A DNA stretch of 64,000 nt from Aquabacterium fontiphilum. Its GTDB lineage: Bacteria > Pseudomonadota > Gammaproteobacteria > Burkholderiales > Burkholderiaceae_C. The stretch lies in the NCBI RefSeq assembly GCF_009909205.1, contig NZ_JAAAPN010000001.1:1-64000 (forward strand), given 5' to 3'. Made by a program: the position numbers and the translations under genes. Each line of letters starts with the position of its first letter. Positions within the stretch are counted from its first letter, which is position 1. Below the pieces are notes generated by a model, which saw only the letters and a program-made list of their open reading frames with translations, ran no database searches and was not told where the DNA came from. Positions 17,935-27,120 of the stretch are shown here, in pieces.

Positions 17935-19569
17935 ATGCGCTTTCGACCTCATCCCGCGGGGTGGCACCCCACCGTGCTGGTGCTCGTGCTGGCAGCCTGG
18001 CTCGCCACCGTGGGCAATCTCCCCCTGTGGCATGCACTGTGGACGCTGCATCAGGATCACGCCATTGGCCTCTTTCCGGCCGTGACCAGTTTCGCCGCGG
18101 TGCTGACAGGCTTGCTTGCCGGGACGCTGTGCTTGCTGGTGTGGCCGCCATGGCGGCGCCCGCTGGGTGTGCTGCTGATGCTGATCAGCGCGCTGGCCAG
18201 CTACTTCATGCTGGCCTACGGGGTCGTGATCGACCCCAGCATGATGGCCAACGTCGCGCACACCGACCCCCGCGAAGTGCGCGACCTCTTGTCGGCCTCG
18301 ATGGGCATGGTCGTGCTGGCAGGGGTGGTGCTGCCGGGCATCTGGTGGTGGCGCCAGCCAGTTCGACGGCTACCCGCGCGACGGCTGGCCCGGCAACAGA
18401 CCGGCGTGGGTGCTCTGGCCTTGCTGATCGGTGTCACGGCATTGTGGAGCGGGTTTCAGGAAACCGCTGCGCTGATGCGTGAACACAAGGCCCTGCGCTA
18501 CACCGTCACCCCTTTCAACGTGCTGTATGGGGGACTGCGGCTGGGTGTCGGCGCCAGCGCGCACGCCCATGTGCCGCGCCAGATCGTGGGCGCAGACGCC
18601 CACGTGGGCACTCGGGTGGCAGATGCCGCGCCGCTGGTGGTGCTCGTGATCGGCGAGACCGCCCGTGCGGAGAACTTCGGGTTGTCGGGGTACCGCCGAG
18701 ACACCACGCCAGGCCTGTCGCAGTTGGCTGCCGCAGGCCGCCTGAGCTACTTCCCTCACGTCCAGTCCTGCGGCACCAACACCCATACCTCGCTGCCCTG
18801 CCTGTTCTCCCACCTGGGTCACGCTGGCGTCGGCCGAGAGGCCGAATACGACAACCTGCTCGACGTGCTTCAGCGCGCTGGCCTGACCGTCATCTGGCTC
18901 GACAACCAGTCAGGCTGCAAGGGCGTGTGCGCGCGCGTCACCTCCATCTCGACACGCGTGGGTGACGATCCGGTCCTGTGCCCCGATGGCGAATGCCATG
19001 ACGAGATCATGCTGGCTGAATTGCCGCAGGCGCTGGCTCGCCTTGACCCCGCCCGCGCCGCGCGGGGCACCGTGGTCGTGCTGCACCAGATGGGCAGCCA
19101 TGGTCCGGCCTATCACCGCCGCAGCCCGCCCGACGCCAAAGCCTTTCTGCCTGAGTGCACCGAAAGCACGCTGCAGGACTGCCCTGCGGACACCATCGTC
19201 AACGCCTACGACAACAGCATCCGCTACACCGACCGGCTGCTGCGCCGCACGATCGACTGGCTGGCTGCGCAGTCGCGGCCCACCGCGATGCTGTACGTCT
19301 CCGACCACGGCGAATCCCTGGGCGAAGGCGGGCTGTACCTGCACGGCATGCCGCGCGCCCTGGCCCCCACGCAGCAGACCCACGTCCCCATGCTGGCCTG
19401 GGCGTCGGACACCTACCTGCAGCAGCGGGGCTGGTCCACCGCCTGCATGAATGCCCGCGCCAGCGACGCCTTCACCCATGACAGCGTCTTTCACGCCATG
19501 CTGAACCTGGCCGGTGTGCACACGCGGCTGTATCAACCGGCGCTCGACCCACTGCAACGCTGCGGCTGA
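17935..19569 (+). CDS. eptA: Lipid A phosphoethanolamine transferase (EptA/PmrC family)
   Basis: A 544-residue inner-membrane enzyme. Five TM helices fill about the first 175 residues, then a periplasmic alkaline-phosphatase-fold domain with VIGETARAENFGLSGY, the nucleophile region SCGTNTHTSLPCLFS (probably T281), VIWLDNQSGC and YVSDHGESLGEGG. These match EptA, which moves phosphoethanolamine from phosphatidylethanolamine to lipid A and lowers affinity for polymyxin-type cationic peptides. Four or more cysteines suit the family's periplasmic disulfides. The ATG at 17935 is preferred over a GTG at 17914, because the predicted transcription start is near 17911. Context (regulator, kinase, target) supports the role. 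Confidence 0.9.
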   Translation: MRFRPHPAGWHPTVLVLVLAAWLATVGNLPLWHALWTLHQDHAIGLFPAVTSFAAVLTGLLAGTLCLLVWPPWRRPLGVLLMLISALASYFMLAYGVVIDPSMMANVAHTDPREVRDLLSASMGMVVLAGVVLPGIWWWRQPVRRLPARRLARQQTGVGALALLIGVTALWSGFQETAALMREHKALRYTVTPFNVLYGGLRLGVGASAHAHVPRQIVGADAHVGTRVADAAPLVVLVIGETARAENFGLSGYRRDTTPGLSQLAAAGRLSYFPHVQSCGTNTHTSLPCLFSHLGHAGVGREAEYDNLLDVLQRAGLTVIWLDNQSGCKGVCARVTSISTRVGDDPVLCPDGECHDEIMLAELPQALARLDPARAARGTVVVLHQMGSHGPAYHRRSPPDAKAFLPECTESTLQDCPADTIVNAYDNSIRYTDRLLRRTIDWLAAQSRPTAMLYVSDHGESLGEGGLYLHGMPRALAPTQQTHVPMLAWASDTYLQQRGWSTACMNARASDAFTHDSVFHAMLNLAGVHTRLYQPALDPLQRCG

Positions 19570-19685
19570 GCAGCCGGCGCACCACATCGGTTCATCGCGC
19601 GGCGATCTGCCCCAAATCAGGGCATGTCGAGGCGGCTCGGCGGGCCTGACGAGGCCGATCGGAAGGCCGCTGCCCACGAATCGAC

Positions 19686-19701
19686 GGGCACGAACCTTGC
19701 G
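19686..19701 (+). promoter_or_regulatory. Sigma-54 (-24/-12) promoter of the nirBD-nasA operon
   Basis: The element GGGCACGAACCTTGCG matches the RpoN consensus TGGCACG-N4-TTGCW at nearly every position, with GG (19687-19688) and GC (19699-19700) separated by exactly 10 bases. It lies 180 bp upstream of nirB and just upstream of the leader hairpins, so transcription would start near 19711. Sigma-54 control is the rule for nas operons of enterobacteria, where NtrC activates under nitrogen limitation. No clear NtrC site was identified by eye between 19570 and 19685. Confidence 0.7.
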
Positions 19702-19715
19702 TTCCTCCACGGCAC

Positions 19716-19769
19716 GCAGCCCGGGTAGTGCCGCCCCGGCTGCATGCCCCCTCCGCTAACGACGGCGGA
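19716..19769 (+). promoter_or_regulatory. Two-hairpin ANTAR (NasR) antiterminator RNA in the nirB leader
   Basis: Hairpin P1 (19716-19743): GCAGCC / GGCTGC outer stem, one C-C mismatch, GGGT / GCCC inner stem, and the six-base loop AGTGCC. Hairpin P2 (19752-19769): TCCGCT / GGCGGA stem with the six-base loop AACGAC. Both loops have A at position 1 and G at position 4, both are closed by a U-G pair, and an 8-base linker joins them. This is the known target architecture of ANTAR antiterminators such as NasR. A NIT-ANTAR protein is encoded at 30249. It lies just after the sigma-54 promoter and directly before a terminator-like hairpin. Confidence 0.75.
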
Positions 19770-19776
19770 ATTCTGG

Positions 19777-19806
19777 TGGGCACTGGTTTCCGCACCAGTC
19801 TGCCCA
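19777..19806 (+). terminator. Terminator-like leader hairpin upstream of nirB
   Basis: The arms TGGGC+ACTGGT / ACCAGT+GCCCA form an 11-bp stem with a 2-base bulge and the loop TTCCGC. The loop is complementary to GCGGAA at 19765-19770, the 3' arm of hairpin P2, so the two structures can exchange. No T-run follows, so classical intrinsic termination is doubtful; pausing or Rho-assisted attenuation is possible. The rest of the 311-bp gap between eptA and nirB shows nothing else I can name. Confidence 0.45.
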
Positions 19807-19880
19807 GTCATGAACCGTGATCCTCTCAGCCAGCCAGCCGGCAGGCCCGCGGGGACCGCACGCGTCAAGCAGAGTTCGCT

Positions 19881-22442
19881 ATGAAGATCGTCGTCGTAGG
19901 CCATGGCATGGTTGGCCACAAGTTTCTCGAAACCCTCGCCGAGATCGGGCTGACGGACACGCAAGTGGCCGTGTTGTGCGAGGAGCCGCGTCCGGCCTAC
20001 GACCGCGTCCACCTGTCCGAGTACTTCTCGGGCAAGACTGCCGAAGACCTCTCTCTGGTCGAGCCTGGCTTCTTCGACCGCACCGGCATCGATCTGCGCC
20101 TGGCCGCGCGCGCCGCCAGCATCGACCGTCGCGCCAAGACGGTGACCACGGCTGAAGGCGAGACCCTGGCCTATGACAAGCTGGTGCTGGCCACAGGCTC
20201 CACGCCCTTCGTGCCTCCGGTGCCGGGCCGCGAGCGCCCTGGCTGCTTCGTCTACCGCACCATAGAAGACCTCGACCGCATGAAGGCGGCAGGCGCCAAG
20301 TCACGCACCGGCGTGGTGGTGGGCGGCGGGCTGCTGGGTCTGGAGTGCGCCAAGGCCTTGCGCGACATGGGCCTGGACACCCATGTCGTTGAGTTTGCGC
20401 CGCGGCTGATGGCCGTGCAGGTCGATGACGGCGGCGGCCGTGTGCTGCGCAGCAAGATCGAGGCGCTCGGCGTGCAGGTGCACACCGGCCGCAACACGGT
20501 CGAGATCACCGACGGCCGCGAAGCCCGCCACCGCATGGTGTTTGCCGATGGCTCCTACCTCGAGACCGACATGATCGTGTTCTCGGCCGGCATCCGCCCG
20601 CGCGATGAACTGGCCCGCCAGTGCGTGCTGGCGGTGGGCCCGCGGGGCGGTGTGGTCATCGATGACCATTGCCGCACCAGCGACCACGACATCTACGCGA
20701 TTGGCGAGTGCGCCGCCTGGAACGAACAGACGTTCGGCCTGGTGGCCCCGGGCTACGACATGGCCCGCGTGGCTGCGCGCCACATCGCCGGCGAGGCCAC
20801 GGCAGCCTTCACAGGTGCCGACATGAGCACCAAGCTCAAGCTCATGGGCGTGGATGTCGCCAGCATCGGCGATGCACACGGCAAGACGGCGGGTAGCCGC
20901 AGCTTCCAGTATGTCGACGAGCTCAAGCAGGTCTACAAGAAGATCGTGGTGAGCGAAGACGGCAAGACCCTGCTGGGCGCCGTGCTGGTGGGCAATGCCG
21001 ATGAGTACGGCACCCTGCTGCAGATGGCGCTCAACGGCATCGCCTTGCCGGCCAGTCCCGAGTTCCTGATCCTGCCCAGCAGCGACGGCCAGGCCAAGCC
21101 CGGCCTCGGTCCCGACGCCTTGCCCGACAGCGCCCAGATCTGCTCGTGCAACAGCGTCAGCAAGGGCCAGATCTGCGCCGCCGTGGGCGAGGGCGCCACG
21201 ACCATTGCGGCCATGAAGTCCTGCACCAAGGCGGGGGCCACCTGCGGCGGCTGCGTGCCCCTGGTCACGCAGATCATGAAGGCCGAGATGAGCAAGCGCG
21301 GCCTGGCGGTCAACAACCACCTGTGCGAACACTTCAAGTATTCGCGCCAGGAGCTCTACCACCTGATCCGTGTGGGCGAGATCCAGACCTTTGACGAACT
21401 GCTGGCCAAGCACGGCAACGGCCTGGGCTGCGACATCTGCAAGCCCACCGCCGCAAGCATCTTTGCCTCGGTGTGGAACGACTTCGTGCTCAAGCCGCAG
21501 TTGGCCAGCCTGCAAGACAGCAACGACTACTACCTGGGCAACATCCAGAAGGACGGCACCTACAGCGTGGTGCCGCGCATGCCGGGCGGCGAGGTCACGC
21601 CTGAGGGCCTGATCGCCGTGGGCATGGTGGCCAAGAAGTACGGCCTGTACACCAAGATCACCGGTGGCCAGCGGGTGGACCTGTTCGGCGCCCGCGTCGA
21701 ACAGCTGCCCCTGATCTGGGAAGAGCTGATCGCCGCCGGCTTCGAGTCGGGCCACGCATACGGCAAGTCGCTGCGCACCGTGAAGAGCTGCGTGGGCAGC
21801 ACCTGGTGCCGCTATGGCGTGGACGACAGCGTCGGCCTGGCCATTGAACTGGAGAACCGCTACAAGGGCCTGCGCGCACCACACAAGATCAAGTTCGGCG
21901 TGTCGGGCTGCACCCGCGAGTGCGCAGAGGCGCAAGGCAAGGACGTGGGTGTGATCGCGACCGACAAGGGCTGGAACCTCTATGTGTGCGGCAACGGCGG
22001 CATGAAGCCGCGCCATGCCGAGCTGATCGCCTCCGATCTCACCAAGGCCAAGTTGATTCAGCTGATCGACCGCTTCCTGATGTTCTACGTACGCACGGCC
22101 GACCGGCTGCAGCGCACCAGCACCTGGCGCGACAACCTGGAAGGCGGGCTGGATTACCTCAAGAGCGTGCTGATCGATGATTCGCTGGGCCTGGCCGCCG
22201 AGCTGGAAGCGCAGATGCAGCACGTGGTCGACACCTACCAGTGCGAATGGAAGACCGCCGTGACCACGCCCGAAGTGCGTCAGCGCTTCCGCAGCTTCGT
22301 CAACAGCGATGCCGTGGACGCCACCGTGACCTTTGTTCGCGAACGTGGCCAGATCCGCCCGGCCCGCCCCGATGAAAAAGAGCTGGCATCGGTGGACCCG
22401 CTGCATGCGCCTGACGCGTTGGAAGCCTCCCACACCGCCTGA
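19881..22442 (+). CDS. nirB: Assimilatory nitrite reductase (NADH), large subunit
   Basis: An 853-residue protein, normal NirB length. In order: FAD domain (VVVGHGMVG at 3-11; VVVGGGLLGLECAK NADH-binding motif), BFD-like [2Fe-2S] domain (CSCN ... CTKAGATCGGC), ferredoxin-like half-domains, and the sirohaem/[4Fe-4S] site with cysteines in CVGSTWC and CTREC. NirB reduces nitrite to ammonium with six electrons from NADH, together with NirD. It is the first gene of a run of five (nirB, nirD, nasA, narK, flavoprotein). The ribosome binding site is weak (AGCAGAG). Expression is probably set by the sigma-54 promoter and the NasR leader upstream. Confidence 0.96.
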   Translation: MKIVVVGHGMVGHKFLETLAEIGLTDTQVAVLCEEPRPAYDRVHLSEYFSGKTAEDLSLVEPGFFDRTGIDLRLAARAASIDRRAKTVTTAEGETLAYDKLVLATGSTPFVPPVPGRERPGCFVYRTIEDLDRMKAAGAKSRTGVVVGGGLLGLECAKALRDMGLDTHVVEFAPRLMAVQVDDGGGRVLRSKIEALGVQVHTGRNTVEITDGREARHRMVFADGSYLETDMIVFSAGIRPRDELARQCVLAVGPRGGVVIDDHCRTSDHDIYAIGECAAWNEQTFGLVAPGYDMARVAARHIAGEATAAFTGADMSTKLKLMGVDVASIGDAHGKTAGSRSFQYVDELKQVYKKIVVSEDGKTLLGAVLVGNADEYGTLLQMALNGIALPASPEFLILPSSDGQAKPGLGPDALPDSAQICSCNSVSKGQICAAVGEGATTIAAMKSCTKAGATCGGCVPLVTQIMKAEMSKRGLAVNNHLCEHFKYSRQELYHLIRVGEIQTFDELLAKHGNGLGCDICKPTAASIFASVWNDFVLKPQLASLQDSNDYYLGNIQKDGTYSVVPRMPGGEVTPEGLIAVGMVAKKYGLYTKITGGQRVDLFGARVEQLPLIWEELIAAGFESGHAYGKSLRTVKSCVGSTWCRYGVDDSVGLAIELENRYKGLRAPHKIKFGVSGCTRECAEAQGKDVGVIATDKGWNLYVCGNGGMKPRHAELIASDLTKAKLIQLIDRFLMFYVRTADRLQRTSTWRDNLEGGLDYLKSVLIDDSLGLAAELEAQMQHVVDTYQCEWKTAVTTPEVRQRFRSFVNSDAVDATVTFVRERGQIRPARPDEKELASVDPLHAPDALEASHTA

Positions 22443-22486
22443 TCGTCCAGCCTGAGATCAGTCAGACACCGAACGGAGCCATCATC

Positions 22487-22843
22487 ATGAGCGCTGTGCT
22501 GAACCCTTCCCCCTGGACCCTGGTCTGCCCCGTCAACGACATCGTGCCCAACACCGGCGTGTGCGCCCTGGTGGACGGGCATCCCGTGGCCGTGTTCCGG
22601 GTGATCACTGCCGACGGCCGCGATGCCTTTTATGCCATCGACAACATCGACCCCAAGAACGGTGCCAACGTGCTGTCGCGCGGGCTGGTGGGCAACCTGG
22701 GCGAGCACCTGGTGGTGGCCTCACCGCTTTACAAGCACCACCTGGTGCTGGCCACCGGCGAATGCCTGGAGAACCCCGCGTGGTCGGTGCGCGCTCACCA
22801 CGCCGAGGTGCGTGACGGTCAGGTGTGGGTGTCGTTGGGATGA
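22487..22843 (+). CDS. nirD: Assimilatory nitrite reductase, small subunit
   Basis: A 118-residue Rieske-fold protein (VDGHPVAVFRV, AIDNIDPKNGANVLSRGLVG, VVASPLYKHHLVLATGECL). The Cys-His cluster ligands of true Rieske proteins are missing, as is normal for NirD, so it supports NirB without its own Fe-S centre. GGAG lies upstream of the ATG. Its stop overlaps the probable start of nasA (ATGA), suggesting coupled translation. Confidence 0.93.
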   Translation: MSAVLNPSPWTLVCPVNDIVPNTGVCALVDGHPVAVFRVITADGRDAFYAIDNIDPKNGANVLSRGLVGNLGEHLVVASPLYKHHLVLATGECLENPAWSVRAHHAEVRDGQVWVSLG

Positions 22844-25740
22844 CCATGTCCACTGCGGCACCGGTAGCGGGCGCCACCGTCACCCGCTCCACCTGCCCCT
22901 ACTGCGGCACCGGCTGCGGCGTGAAGATCACGTCGGTGCAGGGCCAGATCGTCGATGTGCAGGGCGACCCCGATCACCCCGCCAACTTCGGCCGTCTGTG
23001 CACCAAGGGCTCGACCCTGCACCTCACCGCCGCCGCCAGCGTCACGCAACAGACGCGGCTGCTGCACCCCCAGCAGCGCCTGCAGCGCGGCGCCGCGCCC
23101 ACGCCCCTGGGCTGGGATGCTGCCCTCAACTTGGCTGCCGACCGCCTGGCCGCCATCATCCGCGAGCACGGGCCGCAGGCCGTGGCCTTCTATGGCTCGG
23201 GCCAGCTGCTGACGGAAGACTATTACGTGCTCAACAAGCTGGTGAAGGGCTTCATCGGCACCAACTTGCTCGACACCAATTCGCGCCTGTGCATGAGCAG
23301 CGCCGTGGCCGGCTACAAGGCCACGCTGGGCGCCGATGCGCCACCCGCCTGCTACGCTGACTTCGACCACGCCGAGACGATGTTCATCGTCGGCGCAAAC
23401 ACGGCCTGGGCCCACCCCATCCTGTTTAGGCGCATCGAAGCAGCCCGCGCCGCCCGGCCCAGCCAGAAGCTGATCGTGGCCGACCCGCGCCGCACCGAGA
23501 CGGCCGAGATGGCCGACCTCTACCTGCCCATCCGCCCCGGCAGCGACGTGGCCCTGTTCCACGGCCTCCTGCACGTGATGGTGCGCGAGGGTCTGATCGA
23601 CCGCGGCTACATCGCCCGCCACACCACCGGCTTCGAGACGCTGGAGGCGGCCGTCATGGACCAGCCCGCCCAGGTCTATGCCGATATCTGCGGCATCCCG
23701 CTGGCCGACCTGGAACAGGCCGCGCGCTGGATGGGCGGCCACACGCCCACGCTGTCGCTGTACTGCCAGGGCCTGAACCAAAGCACGGCCGGCACCGACA
23801 AGAACGCCACCCTGATCGCGCTGCACCTGGCCACGGGCCAGATCGGCATCCCCGGTGCCGGGCCGTTCTCACTGACGGGCCAGCCCAATGCCATGGGCGG
23901 CCGCGAGGTGGGCGGCATGGCCAACCTGCTGAGCGCCCACCGCGACCTGGCCAATGCTGCACACCGCGAAGAAGTGGCCGCGCTGTGGGGCGTGCCCGAG
24001 GTGCCCGCCCAGCCCGGCAAAACGGCGGTGGAGATGTTCGAAGCCGCGGCGCGCGGCGAGATCAAGGCCTTGTGGATCGCCTGCACCAACCCGGCGCAAT
24101 CGCTGCCCGACCAGGCCACCGTGCGCCGCGCACTGGAGCGCGCCGAGTTCGTGGTGGTGCAAGAGGCCTTTGCCAGCACCGCCACCTGCGCCTACGCCGA
24201 CCTGCTGCTGCCGGCCACCACCTGGGGCGAAAAGGACGGCACGGTGACCAACAGCGAGCGCCGCATCAGCCGCGTGCGCCCTGCGGTGCCGCCCACTGGC
24301 GAGGCCCGCCACGACTGGGCCATCTTCACCGCCCTGGGCCAGCGCCTGGAAGCGCGTCTGCCCGAGCGCGTGGCCGCCTACCGCCCCGGCACCACCACGC
24401 TGTTTGACTACCCCACGCCCGAAAGCGTGTGGAATGAACACCGCGCATCCACCCGTGGGCGCGACCTCGACATCACGGGCCTGAGCTACGCCCTGCTGGA
24501 GCAACAGGGCCCGCAGCAGTGGCCCTACCCCGAAGGGGCCACCCGTGGCCGCGCCCGCCTGTACGCCGACGGCCGCTTTGCCACGCCCGATGGCAAGGCC
24601 CGCTTCGTGACGGCCGCTTGGCGCGCACCGCGTGAACAAGCCGATGCCGACTACCCCTTCGTGCTCAACACCGGCCGCCTGCGCGACCAGTGGCACGGCA
24701 TGAGCCGCACCGGCACGCTGGGCCGGCTGTTTGGGCATGTGAGCGAGCCCGCCATCGAGCTGCACCCCGATGACCTGCAACAGCAGGGCCTGCGCGACGG
24801 GCAACTGCTGCGCGTGCGCTCGCGCCGGGGCGAGGTGCTGATCCCGGCGCGCGCCAGCACGGGCCAGCGCCGGGGCGAGGCCTACATCGCCATGCACTGG
24901 GGCGAAGAGTTCATCAGCGGCCGTGGGCGCGGTGGGCAGCGCCTGCAGGGCGTCAATGCGCTGACGCAGCCCGCTTTCTGCCCCAGCTCCAAACAGCCCG
25001 AACTCAAGAACGCCAGCATCGCCATCGAGGCGGCCGACCTGGCGTGGCACGCTGTCTTCCTGGCCTGGCTGCCTGCCAACGAGGCCCTCGCCCTGCGCGA
25101 ACGCCTCAAGCCCTTGGCCGACACATTCGCCTTCACCAGCTGTGTGCCCTTCGGGCGCGAGCCCGATGCCCAGGCCCGCGTGGGCGTGTTGCTGCGCGTG
25201 GCCGATGAACAGGCGCCTGCCGCCGAGCGGCTGCGCGAGGTGGCCGCTGCCTTCGGCCTGGAGGGCCATGAGCTTCTACGCTATGACGACACCGCACGTG
25301 GTCACCACCGCTGGCTGCAAGTGCAGGCCGATCGCGAAGGGGCCCAGCACCTGCGCGCCCTCATGCTGGCCGGTGACACCCGCCCTGCCGCGTGGCTGCC
25401 CGCCTTGCTGCAAGCCGACCACGACGTGACCGAGCTGGGCAGCCTGTTGCTGCACCCCGGTGCCAGCGCACCCGTCAAGGTGGCCGATGCAGGCAAACAA
25501 ATCTGCACCTGCTACAACGTGACCGAGCCCCAGATCGTGGCCCACTTGCAGCATTGCGAGGGCAGCGCCGACGCACGCCTGGCCAGCCTGCAAGGCGCCT
25601 TGAAGTGCGGCACCAACTGCGGCTCGTGCGTGCCCACGCTGCGCACCCTGGTGCGCAACACCCCGTTCACCGAATCACCCGCCCAGGCACCCACCGTGGT
25701 GCCCATTGTTGAAGACCGATCAGACCGCCGCGCGGCCTGA
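22840..25740 (+). CDS. nasA: Assimilatory nitrate reductase catalytic subunit
   Basis: A 966-residue molybdopterin enzyme. The N-terminal [4Fe-4S] ligands are CPYCGTGCG with a fourth Cys in GRLCTKG. The Mo-bis-MGD domains include RLCMSSAVAGYKATLG, GANTAWAHPI, DPRRTETAEMADL and LNTGRLRDQWHGMSRTG. A C-terminal BFD-like [2Fe-2S] domain (QICTCYNVTE ... CGTNCGSCVP) is the arrangement of NasA in Klebsiella. There is no Tat signal, so it works in the cytoplasm, reducing nitrate to nitrite for NirBD. The ATG at 22840 overlaps the nirD stop; a second ATG two codons later is equally possible. Confidence 0.94.
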   Translation: MTMSTAAPVAGATVTRSTCPYCGTGCGVKITSVQGQIVDVQGDPDHPANFGRLCTKGSTLHLTAAASVTQQTRLLHPQQRLQRGAAPTPLGWDAALNLAADRLAAIIREHGPQAVAFYGSGQLLTEDYYVLNKLVKGFIGTNLLDTNSRLCMSSAVAGYKATLGADAPPACYADFDHAETMFIVGANTAWAHPILFRRIEAARAARPSQKLIVADPRRTETAEMADLYLPIRPGSDVALFHGLLHVMVREGLIDRGYIARHTTGFETLEAAVMDQPAQVYADICGIPLADLEQAARWMGGHTPTLSLYCQGLNQSTAGTDKNATLIALHLATGQIGIPGAGPFSLTGQPNAMGGREVGGMANLLSAHRDLANAAHREEVAALWGVPEVPAQPGKTAVEMFEAAARGEIKALWIACTNPAQSLPDQATVRRALERAEFVVVQEAFASTATCAYADLLLPATTWGEKDGTVTNSERRISRVRPAVPPTGEARHDWAIFTALGQRLEARLPERVAAYRPGTTTLFDYPTPESVWNEHRASTRGRDLDITGLSYALLEQQGPQQWPYPEGATRGRARLYADGRFATPDGKARFVTAAWRAPREQADADYPFVLNTGRLRDQWHGMSRTGTLGRLFGHVSEPAIELHPDDLQQQGLRDGQLLRVRSRRGEVLIPARASTGQRRGEAYIAMHWGEEFISGRGRGGQRLQGVNALTQPAFCPSSKQPELKNASIAIEAADLAWHAVFLAWLPANEALALRERLKPLADTFAFTSCVPFGREPDAQARVGVLLRVADEQAPAAERLREVAAAFGLEGHELLRYDDTARGHHRWLQVQADREGAQHLRALMLAGDTRPAAWLPALLQADHDVTELGSLLLHPGASAPVKVADAGKQICTCYNVTEPQIVAHLQHCEGSADARLASLQGALKCGTNCGSCVPTLRTLVRNTPFTESPAQAPTVVPIVEDRSDRRAA

Positions 25741-25819
25741 GCCCGCTTTCGCTCTTTGGATCCCACCCCAACACGTCGCTTGCGAACCCCGACAAGACGG
25801 CACCCCCGCTGAAACCACC

Positions 25820-27073
25820 ATGTCCAACTTCAAGACCTTCTTGCGCGCAGGGCACCCACCCACCCTGTTTGCCTCCTTCCTGTACTTCGACCTCACCTTC
25901 GCCATCTGGGTGCTCAATGGCGCGATGGCCCCGTTCATCAAGGAGAGCTTCAACCTCACCGCGGCCGAAGTCGGCTTCATGGTGTCGGTGCCCATTCTGG
26001 CCGGCGCCCTGATGCGCTTCCCCTTGGGTCTGCTCGCCCAGTACATCGGCCGCAAGAGCGCCGCCATGGTGGAGATGGGGCTGATCGTGCTGGCCTTGAT
26101 CTACGGCTTCTTCTTCGTGGACTCACACAGCGAGGTGCTGGCCATGGGCGTGCTGCTGGGCATTGCCGGCGGCAGCTTCGGCATTGCGCTGTCGCTGGGC
26201 TCGGGCTGGTTCCCGCCCAAGTACAAAGGCCTGGCCATGGGCATTGCCGGCGCGGGCAACAGCGGCACGGTGCTGGCTGTGTTGTTCGCCCCACCGCTGG
26301 CCACCGCCTATGGCTGGCAGGCTGTCTATGGCCTGGCTGCCCTCACCATGCTGCTGCCCATGGTGGTGATGGCCGTGATGGCCAAAGAGCCGCCCGACAT
26401 CGAACACCAGACCCTGCGCGAACACACCGCCTGCCTGTTCGAGAAGGATGGCTGGGCCTTCAGTCTGATCTACATCGTCACCTTCGGCGGCTTCATCGGC
26501 TTGGCCAACTTCCTGCCCACCTACTTCTACGACCAGTTCAAGGTCACCAAAATCGAAGCCGGGCAGCTCACCATGCTGGCCACGCTCATGGGCTCGGCCA
26601 CGCGGGTTCTGGGCGGCTGGTTGTCTGACCGCTGGGGCGGCGTCAACACACTGTCGGCGGTGCTGGTGTTCGTGATCGCCACGTTGCTGGTGTGCGGCAT
26701 GATGGGCACCAGCCTCACGCTGACCACCCTGCTGTTCATGCTGTGCTTCGCCGCCCTGGGCGCAGGCAATGGCGCACTGTTCCAGCTGGTGCCGCTGCGC
26801 TGGCCGCTGACCACGGCAGTGGCGGGCTCGATGATTGGCGAGCTGGGGGCACTGGGTGGTGGCCTGATCCCCAACGCCATGGGCCAGTCCAAGCAGCACT
26901 TCGACACCTACTTCTATGGCTTTCTGGGCTTTGCCATCTTTGCAGCCGTGATCCTGGTGATGCTGCGCGTGATGCAGATCCGCTGGACGCGCACCTGGGC
27001 CGAGAAGGGCGGCCGCGCGCGCAGCAGCAGCGGCACGGCGGCCGCCTTCACCCAGCCAGCCGCCGGGCGCTGA
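25820..27073 (+). CDS. narK: Nitrate/nitrite transporter, NarK family (MFS)
   Basis: A 417-residue, 12-helix major facilitator protein. NarK-type features include FDLTFAIWVLNGAMAPFI in TM1, an MFS loop motif LAQYIGRKSA and the glycine-rich motifs GGSFGIALSLGSGWFP and GAGNGALFQLVP. The position in the assimilation operon points to nitrate uptake, with nitrite export also possible. The start MSNFKTFLRAG is usual for these proteins; the 79-bp gap after nasA holds no terminator. A flavoprotein gene follows 47 bp downstream. Confidence 0.92.
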   Translation: MSNFKTFLRAGHPPTLFASFLYFDLTFAIWVLNGAMAPFIKESFNLTAAEVGFMVSVPILAGALMRFPLGLLAQYIGRKSAAMVEMGLIVLALIYGFFFVDSHSEVLAMGVLLGIAGGSFGIALSLGSGWFPPKYKGLAMGIAGAGNSGTVLAVLFAPPLATAYGWQAVYGLAALTMLLPMVVMAVMAKEPPDIEHQTLREHTACLFEKDGWAFSLIYIVTFGGFIGLANFLPTYFYDQFKVTKIEAGQLTMLATLMGSATRVLGGWLSDRWGGVNTLSAVLVFVIATLLVCGMMGTSLTLTTLLFMLCFAALGAGNGALFQLVPLRWPLTTAVAGSMIGELGALGGGLIPNAMGQSKQHFDTYFYGFLGFAIFAAVILVMLRVMQIRWTRTWAEKGGRARSSSGTAAAFTQPAAGR

Positions 27074-27120
27074 GCGTCAAACACGGAACGCGATCGTCGA
27101 ACCAACCGGAGGGTGTGCCC

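Noticed and set aside
20301..22433. Very long open frame antisense to nirB, and similar long antisense frames over nasA and other genes
   Set aside because: High GC at third codon positions removes stops from the opposite strand. The translations are low-complexity (Ala, Gly, His, Gln rich), have no known motifs, and the sense frames are clear genes.
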